Positions 53,381 through 62,767 of a DNA stretch of 64,000 bases are shown here, in pieces. The DNA comes from Betaproteobacteria bacterium (GTDB lineage Bacteria > Pseudomonadota > Gammaproteobacteria > Burkholderiales > Burkholderiaceae_D). A program made the translations under genes and the position numbers. The notes beneath the pieces are model-generated. The model saw nothing but the letters and a program-made list of their open reading frames with translations, was not told the DNA's origin and did no database searches. The stretch is taken from NCBI GenBank assembly GCA_025356395.1, contig JANXTA010000009.1, positions 1 through 64,000 on the forward strand, read 5' to 3'. Numbering within the stretch: position 1 is the first letter of the stretch; every line of letters begins with the position of its first letter.

Positions 53381-55713
53381 GCGGTTCCGATCCGACCGTC
53401 GAGGACGAACAGAAGACGCGGGTCATCGACGCGCTGGTCGATCACCTCGACCCGCCGGATGCGCAGATCGTCCGCAAGGCCTGGGACTTCGCGTACGCGC
53501 TCTACGGCACCGGCAAGCTCGCGAGCGGCGAGGAGATCGTCGCGCACGCCATCGGCATCGCCCGCATCCTTGACGCGGTCCGCGCCGATCCCGCGGCACG
53601 CGCCGCGGGCCTGCTGTTCGCCGCGGCGGAGCGCCTGGCGAAGCCCGAAGAACAATTGAAGGACACCTTCGGCGAGGAGATCGCGACGATCGCGATCGGC
53701 GTGCGTCAGCTCGCACGCCTCGGCAACGCCACGCGACCGGCCTATCGCCACGCGGGGCCGCCAATGCAGGGCGCGACCGCCGACCCCAAACCGGTCGATC
53801 AGCAGGCAGGTGAACGTCAGGCCGAGACCCTGCGCAAGATGCTGCTGGCGTTTTCGACCGATATCCGGGTCGTGCTCGTGCGCCTCGCGTCGCGCCTGCA
53901 GACGCTGCGCTGGTATGCCGAGATCAAGACGCCGCTCGCGCAGTGGACCGACCCGGACATCGCGCGCGAGTCGCTCGAGCTGTACGCGCCGCTCGCCAAT
54001 CGACTGGGCGTTTGGCAGATCAAGTGGGAGATCGAGGACCTCGCATTTCGCTTTCTCGATCCCGAGTCTTACAAGCGTGCGGCGCGGATGCTCGACGAGA
54101 AGCGCATCGAGCGCGAGTCTTTCATCTTCCGCAAGACCCGCGAGCTGCACGCGCAGTTGCTGGCCGTGGGCATCGAGTCGGTGGTCACCGGACGGCCGAA
54201 GCACCTGTACAGCATCGTCGGCAAGATGCAGGCGAAGAAGTTGTCGTTCGCCAACCTTTACGACGTGCGCGCGCTGCGCATCATCGTCGCCGACGAAGCC
54301 GCGTGCTATGCGGCGCTGAGCATCGTCCGCGGCCGCTGGCAACCGCTGCAGTCCGAGTTCGACGACTACATCGCGAAGCCGAAAGAAAACGGCTACCGCT
54401 CGATCCATACGGTGCTTAAGGACGAGGAGGGACGACCCTTCGAAGTCCAGATCCGCACGCGCGAGATGCATCGCTTCGCGGAATACGGCGTGGCCGCGCA
54501 CTGGCGCTACAAGGAAGGCGGTGCGTCGACGAAGACCGCCGACAAGTTCGACCAGCGCATCGCGTGGCTGCGGCAGCTCTTTGCGTGGCGCTCGGAGATC
54601 ACCGGCGAGCAGCAGCGCGACGCACAGTCGCAGGCATTGGCGCAGGTCGGCGAGGCGCCTCCCGACGACCGCATCTACGTGCTCACGCCGGAGGCGCGCG
54701 TCATCGAACTGCCGGTCGGCTCGACGCCGATCGACTTCGCGTATCACGTGCATTCGGAGCTCGGCCACCGCTGCCGCGGAGCGCGCATCGACGGCGTGCT
54801 GGTCGGGCTGAACACGGCGCTGCAGACCGGCCAGACGATCGAAATCATCACCGCCAAACCGTCGCCGACCATGTCGCTCGACGCGCTCGGTCCGTCGCGC
54901 GACTGGCTCAATCTGCAGCTTGGCTTCCTGCAGAGCCATCGGAGTCGCGCGAAGGTCCGGCAGTGGTTCAACGCGCGCGAGCTCGAGGCGACGCTGGCGG
55001 CGGGTCGCGCGATGGTCGAGAAGGCAATGCAGCAGACGGCGCGCGTCAGCGGCAAGGCGATGCCAGGCTTCGACGCCGTTGCCGTGAAGCTGGGCTTCGG
55101 TCGTGCCGACGAGCTGTTCGCGGCTGCGGCGAAGGATGAGGTCAGCATGCGGCAGGTCGCGGAGGCGATTTCCGGAGAGGGTGGCGTCGCCGCATCGGAA
55201 CGCCATGCCGAAGAGCAGCTGCGCGCTCGTCTCGAACGCGGTACCTCCGCGGCCGACGACCAGCGCAGCGGCGTCCTCGTGGTGGGCGTCGACGCGTTGA
55301 TGACGCAGCTCGCGAAGTGCTGCAAGCCCGCGCCGCCGGACCCCATCGCCGGCTTCGTGACGCGTGGCCGTGGCGTGTCGATCCATCGCACCGACTGCTC
55401 CAACCTCGCCGCGATGCGCACGCGCGATCCGGAGCGGATGATCGACGTGGAGTGGGGCGAGGTCGGTGCCCGCAGCGAAGCCGTCTATCCGGTCGACGTG
55501 CAGGTCGTGGCGCAGGACCGCCAAGGCTTGTTGCGCGACATCTCCGAAGTGTTCTCGCGCGAGAAGATCAACGTGGTCGGTGTGCAGACCGAGAGCCGCA
55601 AGGGCATGGCCCGGATGGGCTTCACCGCGGAGGTCGGCGATGCGCGTCAGCTGGCGAAGGCGCTGACGGTGATCCGGGAAGTGGAGGGGGTCATCGAGGC
55701 GCGGCGGAAGTAG
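53377..55713 (+). CDS. relA: (p)ppGpp synthetase RelA
   Basis: This 778-residue RelA/SpoT-family protein makes the alarmone (p)ppGpp from ATP and GTP/GDP on stalled ribosomes. The hydrolase domain is degenerate: the paired His-Asp of AALLHD-type motifs is replaced by Phe81-Ala82 (AAGLLFAAAERL). The synthetase domain (about residues 200-370) carries the RelA-type EFDD at 327-330, then YIAKPKENGYRSIHTVL. TGS (RIYVLTPEARVIELPVGSTPIDFAYHVH) and a C-terminal ACT domain (VDVQVVAQDRQGLLRDISEVF) follow. Hence it is a synthetase-only RelA; a bifunctional SpoT must lie elsewhere. Confidence 0.96.
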   Translation: MSGSDPTVEDEQKTRVIDALVDHLDPPDAQIVRKAWDFAYALYGTGKLASGEEIVAHAIGIARILDAVRADPAARAAGLLFAAAERLAKPEEQLKDTFGEEIATIAIGVRQLARLGNATRPAYRHAGPPMQGATADPKPVDQQAGERQAETLRKMLLAFSTDIRVVLVRLASRLQTLRWYAEIKTPLAQWTDPDIARESLELYAPLANRLGVWQIKWEIEDLAFRFLDPESYKRAARMLDEKRIERESFIFRKTRELHAQLLAVGIESVVTGRPKHLYSIVGKMQAKKLSFANLYDVRALRIIVADEAACYAALSIVRGRWQPLQSEFDDYIAKPKENGYRSIHTVLKDEEGRPFEVQIRTREMHRFAEYGVAAHWRYKEGGASTKTADKFDQRIAWLRQLFAWRSEITGEQQRDAQSQALAQVGEAPPDDRIYVLTPEARVIELPVGSTPIDFAYHVHSELGHRCRGARIDGVLVGLNTALQTGQTIEIITAKPSPTMSLDALGPSRDWLNLQLGFLQSHRSRAKVRQWFNARELEATLAAGRAMVEKAMQQTARVSGKAMPGFDAVAVKLGFGRADELFAAAAKDEVSMRQVAEAISGEGGVAASERHAEEQLRARLERGTSAADDQRSGVLVVGVDALMTQLAKCCKPAPPDPIAGFVTRGRGVSIHRTDCSNLAAMRTRDPERMIDVEWGEVGARSEAVYPVDVQVVAQDRQGLLRDISEVFSREKINVVGVQTESRKGMARMGFTAEVGDARQLAKALTVIREVEGVIEARRK

Positions 55714-55833
55714 TGGCGTGCATGGCGCGTGGACGCCGTGCTTCGTCCGCGTCCGGAATGATCCGATCACCGATGTCGTGCGAGCCCGCCTGGCGCGACT
55801 GTTGGGCGATTCGACTTCGATCCGGAAACTTTG

Positions 55834-56064
55834 ATGGCCGCTGTGAAGAAGGGTCTGTACGCCAACATCCACGCGAAGCTGGAACACATCGCGCACGGTA
55901 GCGGCGAGAAAATGAAGAAGCCGGAAGCGTCGGGCGCGCCGCAAGCGGGCGCGTTCGAGAAGTCCGAGAAGACCGCGAGCACGAGCAAGAAGATTGCGGC
56001 AAAGAAGGCCACTGCGAAGAAGGCCACTGGCCGGAAGACGGCGAAATCAGCGTCGAAGCGCTGA
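55834..56064 (+). CDS. Small Lys/Ala-rich basic protein (DUF6496-like)
   Basis: This 76-residue protein has a conserved-looking head, MAAVKKGLYANIHAKLEHIAHGSGEKMKKPEASGAPQAGAFEKSEKTA, like proteins grouped as DUF6496. A tail of repeated KKATAKKATGRKTAK resembles histone H1 or the Lys/Ala-rich nucleoid proteins of Burkholderiales. DNA binding is a reasonable inference from charge, not shown. It lies 120 bases after relA and 34 bases from the convergent amidase gene. Confidence 0.7.
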   Translation: MAAVKKGLYANIHAKLEHIAHGSGEKMKKPEASGAPQAGAFEKSEKTASTSKKIAAKKATAKKATGRKTAKSASKR

Positions 56065-56098
56065 ACGTCACGCGGGCATTCGGAGTGTCTCCAGGCCG

Positions 56099-57550
56099 TC
56101 AGCGAATCGACGAGACGTGCAGCGGCGGCACGCGATCCTTCCACGGCATCGCCTCTTCGAGCCTCGCGGCGAGCTGGAGCACCACATGTTCCTGCGCTGG
56201 CCCCGCCGCGATTTGAACCCCGATCGGCAGCCCCGACGTATGCATCGCCAGCGGCAGCGAGATCGCCGGCGTGCCCATGATGTTGTGTGGCAGCGAGTAC
56301 TGACAGATCGGTCGCATCAGGGCTTCGGGGAAATCGTCGATTTCCAGATCGTCGCGGCCGAGGTGGTACAGGCCCCACGGCTCGGCGACGCGCGGGGTGC
56401 TCGGCGTCAGCCAGACGTCGTGGCTCGCGAACACGGTGCCCAGCATCCTTCGATGCGTGTTGATTGATGCCATCGCGGCGATGAACTGAGCGGCGGTCAT
56501 CGCCTTCGCATATTCGTAGACCTTGAGGATCGAAGGCTCCAGCGTGTCGGGGCCGATCGGATGGCCACTGCGCTGCGAGTAGCCCGCGAGCCGCAGGTCG
56601 AAGCCGAAGAACCACACGTCGAGCATGCTGCGCATCGCCGCGAGTCCATCGAATGCGGGCGTGAAGGCTTCGACGTAATGGCCCATGTCGGCCAGCACCT
56701 GCGCGGTCCGCTCGACGGCTGCGGCCACTTCCGGATCGGTGGCGAAGCCCATCAACGGCGCGGTCGACCAGCCGATGCGCAGCTTCGGGAATGCGAGGCC
56801 GATCAGCTCTGCGTAGGGAAGCAGCGGTCGCGGAATGGTGAAAGGATCGCCGACCTGGGGCACCGCCAGGCAGTCGAGCATGGCCGCCGCGTCGCGGACC
56901 GTCCGGGTCTGCACGAAGTTCTGCCCCAGGCCGTAGCCGTTCTCGTCGAGCATCGGTGCGAACGAGATGCGACCGCGCGATGGCTTCAGCCCCACGCCGC
57001 CGCAGAACGACGCCGGGATGCGGATCGATCCCGCGATGTCCGAGCCGTGCGCGATCGGGACGACGCCGGCCATCACGGCGGCCATGGCGCCGCCGCTCGA
57101 GCCGCCGGCACTGTAGCCCTTCTTCCACGGTGTGGACGTGTTGCCGTGTAGCGCGGTTTCGGTCGTGCCGGCCATCGAGTACTCGGGGGCGGCCGATCGG
57201 CCCAGCACGTTGACGCCCGACGCCTTGACCAGCCTGCAGTACGCGGTGTCCTGCTCCGCTTTCATGCCGCGGCACAGGCGGCTGCCGAACTCGACGACAC
57301 GGCCGGCCTCGTGGCCGAAGACGTCCTTCATGAGGAAGGGCACGCCGCGGAACGGGCCGCTGCCGAGCGAGCTCTCGTCGAGTCCGTCGATGCGGTCCGG
57401 ATAGGTCTCGACGACCGCGTTGACGTCGCCATCGACGGCTTCGATCGCGCTTGCGGCGGTCTCGGCCAGTTCGCGTGGTGTGACCTGCTGGTCGCGTATC
57501 AGCGCCGCGAGTCCGAGCGCGTCGTACCGAGCGTATTCATCGAGCTTCAT
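56099..57550 (-). CDS. Amidase-signature family amidohydrolase
   Basis: This 483-residue enzyme starts at 57550 (MKLDEYARYDALGLAALI). The Ser-cisSer-Lys triad is present: Lys75 in PFLMKDVFG, Ser151 in GYSAGGSSGGAMAA and nucleophile Ser175 in HGSDIAGSIRIPA. This family hydrolyses amides such as aryl amides, 6-aminohexanoate cyclic dimer or amino-acid amides. The opening resembles 6-aminohexanoate-cyclic-dimer hydrolase-like amidases. No gatB or gatC genes are adjacent, so it is not the tRNA amidotransferase. An upstream in-frame start (57673) adds unrelated residues. Confidence 0.88.
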   Translation of the reverse strand: MKLDEYARYDALGLAALIRDQQVTPRELAETAASAIEAVDGDVNAVVETYPDRIDGLDESSLGSGPFRGVPFLMKDVFGHEAGRVVEFGSRLCRGMKAEQDTAYCRLVKASGVNVLGRSAAPEYSMAGTTETALHGNTSTPWKKGYSAGGSSGGAMAAVMAGVVPIAHGSDIAGSIRIPASFCGGVGLKPSRGRISFAPMLDENGYGLGQNFVQTRTVRDAAAMLDCLAVPQVGDPFTIPRPLLPYAELIGLAFPKLRIGWSTAPLMGFATDPEVAAAVERTAQVLADMGHYVEAFTPAFDGLAAMRSMLDVWFFGFDLRLAGYSQRSGHPIGPDTLEPSILKVYEYAKAMTAAQFIAAMASINTHRRMLGTVFASHDVWLTPSTPRVAEPWGLYHLGRDDLEIDDFPEALMRPICQYSLPHNIMGTPAISLPLAMHTSGLPIGVQIAAGPAQEHVVLQLAARLEEAMPWKDRVPPLHVSSIR

Positions 57551-58072
57551 CGCGCTGTCCTGGAGGGGTTGGAAAACTGCAAAGGATAAGTCACGGCCCG
57601 TTCGGGCGGAGGCCGATGCCGTCTTTGCGATCGTTGTGATGCCCCTCATCGAGGCCACCGACCTCGGCAACATGAAGAAGCAACGAGTCGCTTGATCATG
57701 CCATCGCTACCGTCCCCGAGCCTTCGTCGGTCGTGCTGCAGGGCATTGCCGCCATGGGCATGGCGCGCGCGAAAGCGCGTGGTTTCGTCTGGGCGCCGAC
57801 CGTCGCGTCGCGTGCGAACGATCCTGTAAGGTCTCTCGCTGCTTTATCTGCAGATCTTCCTCGACCCGCCCGCAGAAAGCTGATCGCGAGGATGGTGGAG
57901 GTTCCTGGCATACGAGGGTAGAGCGCCGTAGCTTGAAAACGCCACCCCTAACGATCTCTGGCGCCGATATTCCTGTTCGACGCACGCTGTCGGACGAGGC
58001 GGCGATATGATCGAATCGGCGATTCAGACAAGACCGAAATTTCTCGATCGACCGAGACCGGAGAGACAAGCC
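57551..58072. other. 522-base region without a convincing gene
   Basis: Short frames on both strands (for example 57696-57911, minus) have no family features and no good ribosome site. An in-frame ATG for the following methyltransferase exists at 58007, but the later start is preferred. I see no terminator with a T tract. The region may hold the promoters for the divergent amidase and methyltransferase genes. Confidence 0.5.
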
Positions 58073-58984
58073 ATGAGAGAGATGTTGAAAGCAGCTTTGA
58101 AGAACCTGCCTCCGATCAGGGGTCTCGTCGCCGAAAGGGATGCGATGGTCAAGGCTGGCGGTTTCGTTCCGCCGGGGCATTTTTATTCCCCCGTCGTTTC
58201 GATTGAAGAAGCGACGCGTGATCAGGCAAGAATATTCCGGGAACCAACGCGCAGCGTTCCGGGTATCGATTTCAACGAATCCGCGCAACTTGAATTGCTC
58301 GCTTGTTTCGAGGAATTTTATGCATCGATACCATTCCATCCACGCAAAACCGATGGGCAGCGCTATTACTACGAAAATCCTGCCTATTCCTATTCGGACG
58401 CGATCTTCCTGCAGTGCATGATTCGGCATCTGTCGCCGTCGCGCATTGTAGAAGTCGGCTCCGGGTTCTCATCGTGCGCGATCCTCGATACGAATGCCGC
58501 GTTTTTCGACAACCATATTTCGACGCTGTTCGTGGAGCCTTATCCCGCACTGCTGAATTCATTGATCACGGACGAGGATCGGCGGCGCATCGAGATCGTG
58601 CCGCAACGATTGCAGGATGTCGATCTCAAGATCTTCGCTGAACTTCGACCGAACGATATTCTCTTTGTGGATTCGACGCACGTCAGCAAAGCAGGAAGCG
58701 ATGTCAATTTTCTGTTCTTCGAGATTCTTCCGGTATTGAAGTCCGGCGTCTTCATCCATATCCATGATGTCTTCCATCCTTTCGAATACCCGAAAGAATG
58801 GATACTCGGCGGCCGATCGTGGAATGAAATGTATCTGTTGAGGGCGTTTCTGCAATACAACGCTCAATTCGAGATCGTATTCATGAATACGTTCATCGAG
58901 TGCATGCACGAGGACAGGATCCGGCAGAACATGCCGCTGTGCCTCAAGAATCCGGGCGGAAGCATTTGGCTCAGGAAGAGATGA
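58073..58984 (+). CDS. Class I SAM-dependent methyltransferase-like protein of low GC
   Basis: This 303-residue protein starts at 58073 (MREMLKAALKNLPPI), with GGAGAG at 58060-58065 just upstream. The Rossmann SAM-binding motif is RIVEVGSGFSSCAILD, followed by HISTLFVEPYP, DILFVDSTHVSKAGSDVNFLFFEILPVL and FIHIHDVFHPFEYPKEW, typical of family 24-like methyltransferases often found near surface-polysaccharide genes. Base composition is strikingly lower than its surroundings: 26 G/C of 60 in 58261-58320 against 41 of 60 in 59701-59760. Recent horizontal acquisition is likely. An upstream ATG at 58007 would add 22 residues. Confidence 0.82.
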   Translation: MREMLKAALKNLPPIRGLVAERDAMVKAGGFVPPGHFYSPVVSIEEATRDQARIFREPTRSVPGIDFNESAQLELLACFEEFYASIPFHPRKTDGQRYYYENPAYSYSDAIFLQCMIRHLSPSRIVEVGSGFSSCAILDTNAAFFDNHISTLFVEPYPALLNSLITDEDRRRIEIVPQRLQDVDLKIFAELRPNDILFVDSTHVSKAGSDVNFLFFEILPVLKSGVFIHIHDVFHPFEYPKEWILGGRSWNEMYLLRAFLQYNAQFEIVFMNTFIECMHEDRIRQNMPLCLKNPGGSIWLRKR

Positions 58985-59033
58985 GCTGCGTCGCGATTCA
59001 CGATGTTGACGGCAATCATTCCGTCCTCGTGCG

Positions 59034-61124
59034 TCAGATCTTCGTCGCCTCTTCGAGCAGGAACTGCTGCCCCGAGAACCGCGCCTTGCCGGGCCGCTTG
59101 CGGTGATAGACCCCCTCGCTGTTCATCACCCACGCCAGCGCGTTGTCCTTCAAATGCACGCGCAGGCCTTCGTCGATCACGCGTTTCTTCAGCTTCGGCT
59201 CACGCACCGGGAAAGCCACCTCGACGCGGCGGAAGAAGTTGCGATCCATCCAGTCAGCGCTCGACAGGTAGACGTCGTCCGCGCCGCCATTCCTGAAATA
59301 GAAGATGCGGCTGTGTTCCAGGAAGCGGCCGACGATCGAACGGACGGTAATGTTCTCCGACAGCCCCTTCACGCCGGGTCGCAACGCACACACGCCGCGG
59401 ATGATCAGGTCGATCTTCACGCCGGCATTGCTGGCCGCGTAGAGCTCCTGGATCACGGCCGGTTCCAGCAACGAATTCATGCGCGCCATGATGCGGCCGG
59501 GTTTGCCGGACGCGGCGATCTGCGCTTCGTTGCGGATCGCGGCCACCGTGTTGCCGTGCATGCTGAACGGTGACTGCCAGATGCACTTCATCTTCTTCGC
59601 ACTGCCCAGGCCGGTGAGCTGCTGGAAGACCTCGTGTACGTCGCTGCACAGGTCCTCGTCGGCCGTGAAGAGGCCGAAATCGGTGTAGGCCCGCGCGGTG
59701 CCGGAGTGATAGTTGCCGGTGCCCAGATGCGCGTAACGGCGCAACGCGACCGTGCCGTCCTTCGCGTGCTCGCGCCGCACTACCAGAACCATCTTCGCAT
59801 GGGTCTTGTGGCCGACGACGCCGTAGACCACGTGCGCGCCGACTTCTTCCAGCCGCGAGGCCCAGTTGATGTTGGTCTCCTCGTCGAATCGCGCCATCAG
59901 CTCGACGACCACCGTCACTTCCTTGCCGGTCCGTGCCGCGAGCAACAGCGACTCCATCAGCGCCGAATCGCTGCCGGTCCGATAGATGGTCTGCTTGATC
60001 GCGACCACGTCGGGATCGGTCGCGGCCGCGTACAGGAAGTCGAGCACGGGCAGGAACGACTGGTACGGGTGGTGGACGAGGATGTCGCGCTTGCCGATCG
60101 TGCGGAACAGGTCCGCGCCGTTGATGTTGGCCTTGCGGATCTCGGCGGGCAGCGCCGGATGGAAGGGCACGAACTTGAGATCGGGCCGCGCGATCATGTC
60201 GGGCATCTGCATCAGCCGCACGAGGTTGACCGGGCCGGCCACGCGATAGACATCCTCCTCGTCGAGCGCGAATTCGCGCTGCAGGAGCTGCGCCATCGCA
60301 TCGGAACAGGTGTCGGCGATCTCGAGGCGCACCGCGTCGCCGTAATGGCGCTGCGGCAACTCGCCCTGCAGGGCCACGCGCAGGTTGGTGATCTCCTCGT
60401 CGTCGACGAAGAGATCGGAGTTGCGCGTCACGCGGAACGGATGGCAGCCGTGGACCTCCATGCCGGCGAACAGCTCGGACACGTAGGCCTGCATGATCGT
60501 CGTCAGCATCACGATGCCGTAGGGCTGGTCCGACAGCCGGTCGGGCAAGCGGATCAGGCGCGGCAACGCACGTGGCGCCTGCACGATGGCGACGCCCGAC
60601 TTGCGGCCGAAGGCATCGTGGCCGCCGAGCTCGACGGCGAAGTTCAGGCTCTTGTTGAGCACGCGCGGAAACGGATGCGCGGGGTCGAGTCCGATCGGCG
60701 TGAGGACCGGCAGGATCTCCTGCTGGAAGTAGGTGCGCGCCCAGGCGCCCACTTCCTCGTTCCAGTTGGTCGCGAGCTTGAGATCGATGCCTTCCTGTCC
60801 CAGCAAGGGCAGCAGGATGTCGTTCAGCAACGCGTACTGTCGAGCGACGAGGACGTGGGCGCGCTCGGCGACGCGCGTGAGCGTCTTGACGGCCGGCAGC
60901 CCATCCACGTCGGCGCGCGACGGATTGAGTCGCATCTGCGCCTTCAGCCCGGCGACGCGCACTTCGAAAAACTCGTCGAGGTTGCTGCTGGCGATGCAGA
61001 GGAAGCGCAGCCGCTCGAGCAGCGGCAGCGCGGCGTCTTCGGCCTGGGCGAGCACGCGTTCGTTGAAGGCGAGCAGCGAGAGCTCGCGATTGATGAAGTC
61101 TTGGGCGGGCACGCGCTTGTTCAA
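59034..61124 (-). CDS. ppk1: Polyphosphate kinase 1
   Basis: This 696-residue enzyme reversibly builds polyphosphate from ATP. The start FINRELSLLAFNERVLAQAED and NLDEFFEVRVAGLK are the N-terminal-domain hallmarks. The autophosphorylated His442 lies in VVGHKTHAKMVLVVRR, matching E. coli His435. IRGVCALRPGVKGLSENITVRSIVGRFLEHSRIF and SSADWMDRNFFRRVEVAFP form the rest of the active site. It is divergent from ppx across 146 bases; no clear Pho box was seen there. Confidence 0.97.
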   Translation of the reverse strand: MNKRVPAQDFINRELSLLAFNERVLAQAEDAALPLLERLRFLCIASSNLDEFFEVRVAGLKAQMRLNPSRADVDGLPAVKTLTRVAERAHVLVARQYALLNDILLPLLGQEGIDLKLATNWNEEVGAWARTYFQQEILPVLTPIGLDPAHPFPRVLNKSLNFAVELGGHDAFGRKSGVAIVQAPRALPRLIRLPDRLSDQPYGIVMLTTIMQAYVSELFAGMEVHGCHPFRVTRNSDLFVDDEEITNLRVALQGELPQRHYGDAVRLEIADTCSDAMAQLLQREFALDEEDVYRVAGPVNLVRLMQMPDMIARPDLKFVPFHPALPAEIRKANINGADLFRTIGKRDILVHHPYQSFLPVLDFLYAAATDPDVVAIKQTIYRTGSDSALMESLLLAARTGKEVTVVVELMARFDEETNINWASRLEEVGAHVVYGVVGHKTHAKMVLVVRREHAKDGTVALRRYAHLGTGNYHSGTARAYTDFGLFTADEDLCSDVHEVFQQLTGLGSAKKMKCIWQSPFSMHGNTVAAIRNEAQIAASGKPGRIMARMNSLLEPAVIQELYAASNAGVKIDLIIRGVCALRPGVKGLSENITVRSIVGRFLEHSRIFYFRNGGADDVYLSSADWMDRNFFRRVEVAFPVREPKLKKRVIDEGLRVHLKDNALAWVMNSEGVYHRKRPGKARFSGQQFLLEEATKI

Positions 61125-61270
61125 GGTGGACGAAACCGGCGAGGATCGCGATTGATTGTGGCAAGGGTACGACAGCGAGCACGGCGGAGCATGGCGCGAG
61201 CCGGAGGGCTCATCCGGGGGTCATTAGGTACCATCCGGCACGTACGTTCCTACCTCCACCTCGGTCCTTC

Positions 61271-62761
61271 ATGCCCGTTCCCGAATTGCTCGCCGCGGTC
61301 GACCTCGGGTCGAACAGCTTCCGTCTGCTGATCGGTCGAGTTGTCAAGACGCCTGCGGGGACGCAAGTCTACCCACTGGACAGCCTCAAGGAAACGGTGC
61401 GACTCGCATCGGGCCTGACGAAGGAGAAGAAGCTCGATGCCGAGTCGCAACAACGCGCATTGATCGTCCTGGAGCGCTTCGGCGATCGCCTGGGTGGTTT
61501 CCCGCCGCACATGGTCCGCGCCGTAGCGACCAACACGCTGCGCGTCGCGAAGAACGCGCGCGAATTCCTCGTTAAGGCCGAAGCCATGCTCGGCTTTCCG
61601 ATCGAGGTCATCGCGGGGCGTGAGGAAGCGCGGCTGATCTACACCGGCGTCGCCAACACGGCGCCGCTCGGTAGCGGCTCGACGCTGGTTGTGGACATCG
61701 GCGGCGGCTCGACCGAGTTCATCATCGGCGAAGGCCACGAACCGCGGCTGATGGAGTCGCTGTTCATGGGTTGCGTCAGCTACAGCCTCAAGTTCTTCCC
61801 GAACGGCGAGATCGACAAGCAGAACCTCAAGCAGGCCGAGCTCGCTGCGCAGAAGGAGCTCGAGGTGATCGCGCGCGACTATCTCGATGCGGGCTGGCAG
61901 AACGCGATCGGCTCATCCGGTACTGCCCGGGCGCTGGGCGAGATCCTCGAACAGAACGGGCTGGCGTCGCAGGGCATCACGCGCGACGGACTGGCTGCGT
62001 TGCGCGAGCTGATGCTGCGCGCGGGCAATGCCGATCGACTGAAGCTCGAGGCGCTGAAGCCGGACCGCATCCCCGTCCTGCCGGGCGGCTTCGCGATCAT
62101 GTCGGCGGTCTTCAAGATGCTGGACCTCGAAGCGCTCGCGGTGACCGACGGCGCGTTGCGTCAGGGCGTGCTCTACGACCTGCTGGGCCGCACCGAACAC
62201 CACGACATGCGAGACGTCACGATCGGGCAGTTCACGCATCGCTACGGCGTCGATCGGGCGCAATCGAGGCGCGTGGCCGCGCTGGCGCACGACCTGCTGC
62301 GTCCGTCGATCGATCCGGCTCGCGAGGCCGATGCCGAGATCGAACGCCGTCTTCACTGGGCGGCGATGCTGCACGAGATCGGACTGTCGATCTCGCATGC
62401 GGGTTATCACAAGCATTCGGCCTACATCCTGTCGTACGCCGACATGCCCGGCTTCTCGAAGATGGACCAGTCGAAAATCGCGCTGATGGCGCTGGGACAC
62501 ACGGGCAAGCTGACCAAGCTGGCCGGTGCGGTCGAGGATCCCAACGAGTGGCTCGCGGTGCTGTGCCTGCGCATCGCCGCGCTGATTCATCGACGCCGCA
62601 CCGACCTCGACGTGTCGCAGCTGCGCCTCGAACGTCACGGCTCGGGATTCACGCTGCATGCCGATGCGGCATGGCTCGCGGATCACCCGTTGACGGAGTT
62701 CAACCTGCGGCAGGAAGCCGCGGAGTGGTCGCGGATCGGGATCACGCTCGATCTCGCTTGA
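61271..62761 (+). CDS. ppx: Exopolyphosphatase / guanosine pentaphosphate phosphohydrolase
   Basis: This 496-residue ASKHA-fold enzyme removes terminal phosphates from polyphosphate and can act on pppGpp, linking it to the nearby relA. The phosphate-binding motif AAVDLGSNSFRLLIGRV is at the N-terminus and TLVVDIGGGSTEFIIGEG forms the second loop, with GREEARLIYTGV between. A C-terminal HD-like helical domain (HWAAMLHEIGLSISHAGYHKHSAYIL) follows. It is transcribed away from ppk1 and ends 6 bases from the convergent acyltransferase gene. Confidence 0.96.
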   Translation: MPVPELLAAVDLGSNSFRLLIGRVVKTPAGTQVYPLDSLKETVRLASGLTKEKKLDAESQQRALIVLERFGDRLGGFPPHMVRAVATNTLRVAKNAREFLVKAEAMLGFPIEVIAGREEARLIYTGVANTAPLGSGSTLVVDIGGGSTEFIIGEGHEPRLMESLFMGCVSYSLKFFPNGEIDKQNLKQAELAAQKELEVIARDYLDAGWQNAIGSSGTARALGEILEQNGLASQGITRDGLAALRELMLRAGNADRLKLEALKPDRIPVLPGGFAIMSAVFKMLDLEALAVTDGALRQGVLYDLLGRTEHHDMRDVTIGQFTHRYGVDRAQSRRVAALAHDLLRPSIDPAREADAEIERRLHWAAMLHEIGLSISHAGYHKHSAYILSYADMPGFSKMDQSKIALMALGHTGKLTKLAGAVEDPNEWLAVLCLRIAALIHRRRTDLDVSQLRLERHGSGFTLHADAAWLADHPLTEFNLRQEAAEWSRIGITLDLA

Positions 62762-62767
62762 AAGCGG

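Noticed and set aside
57696-57911. Small minus-strand frame in the gap before the methyltransferase
   Set aside because: No family signature, no Shine-Dalgarno site and a shadow-like composition; treated as non-coding.
61125-61270. Pho box between ppk1 and ppx
   Set aside because: I looked for two CTGTCAT-like repeats 11 bases apart and saw none convincing.
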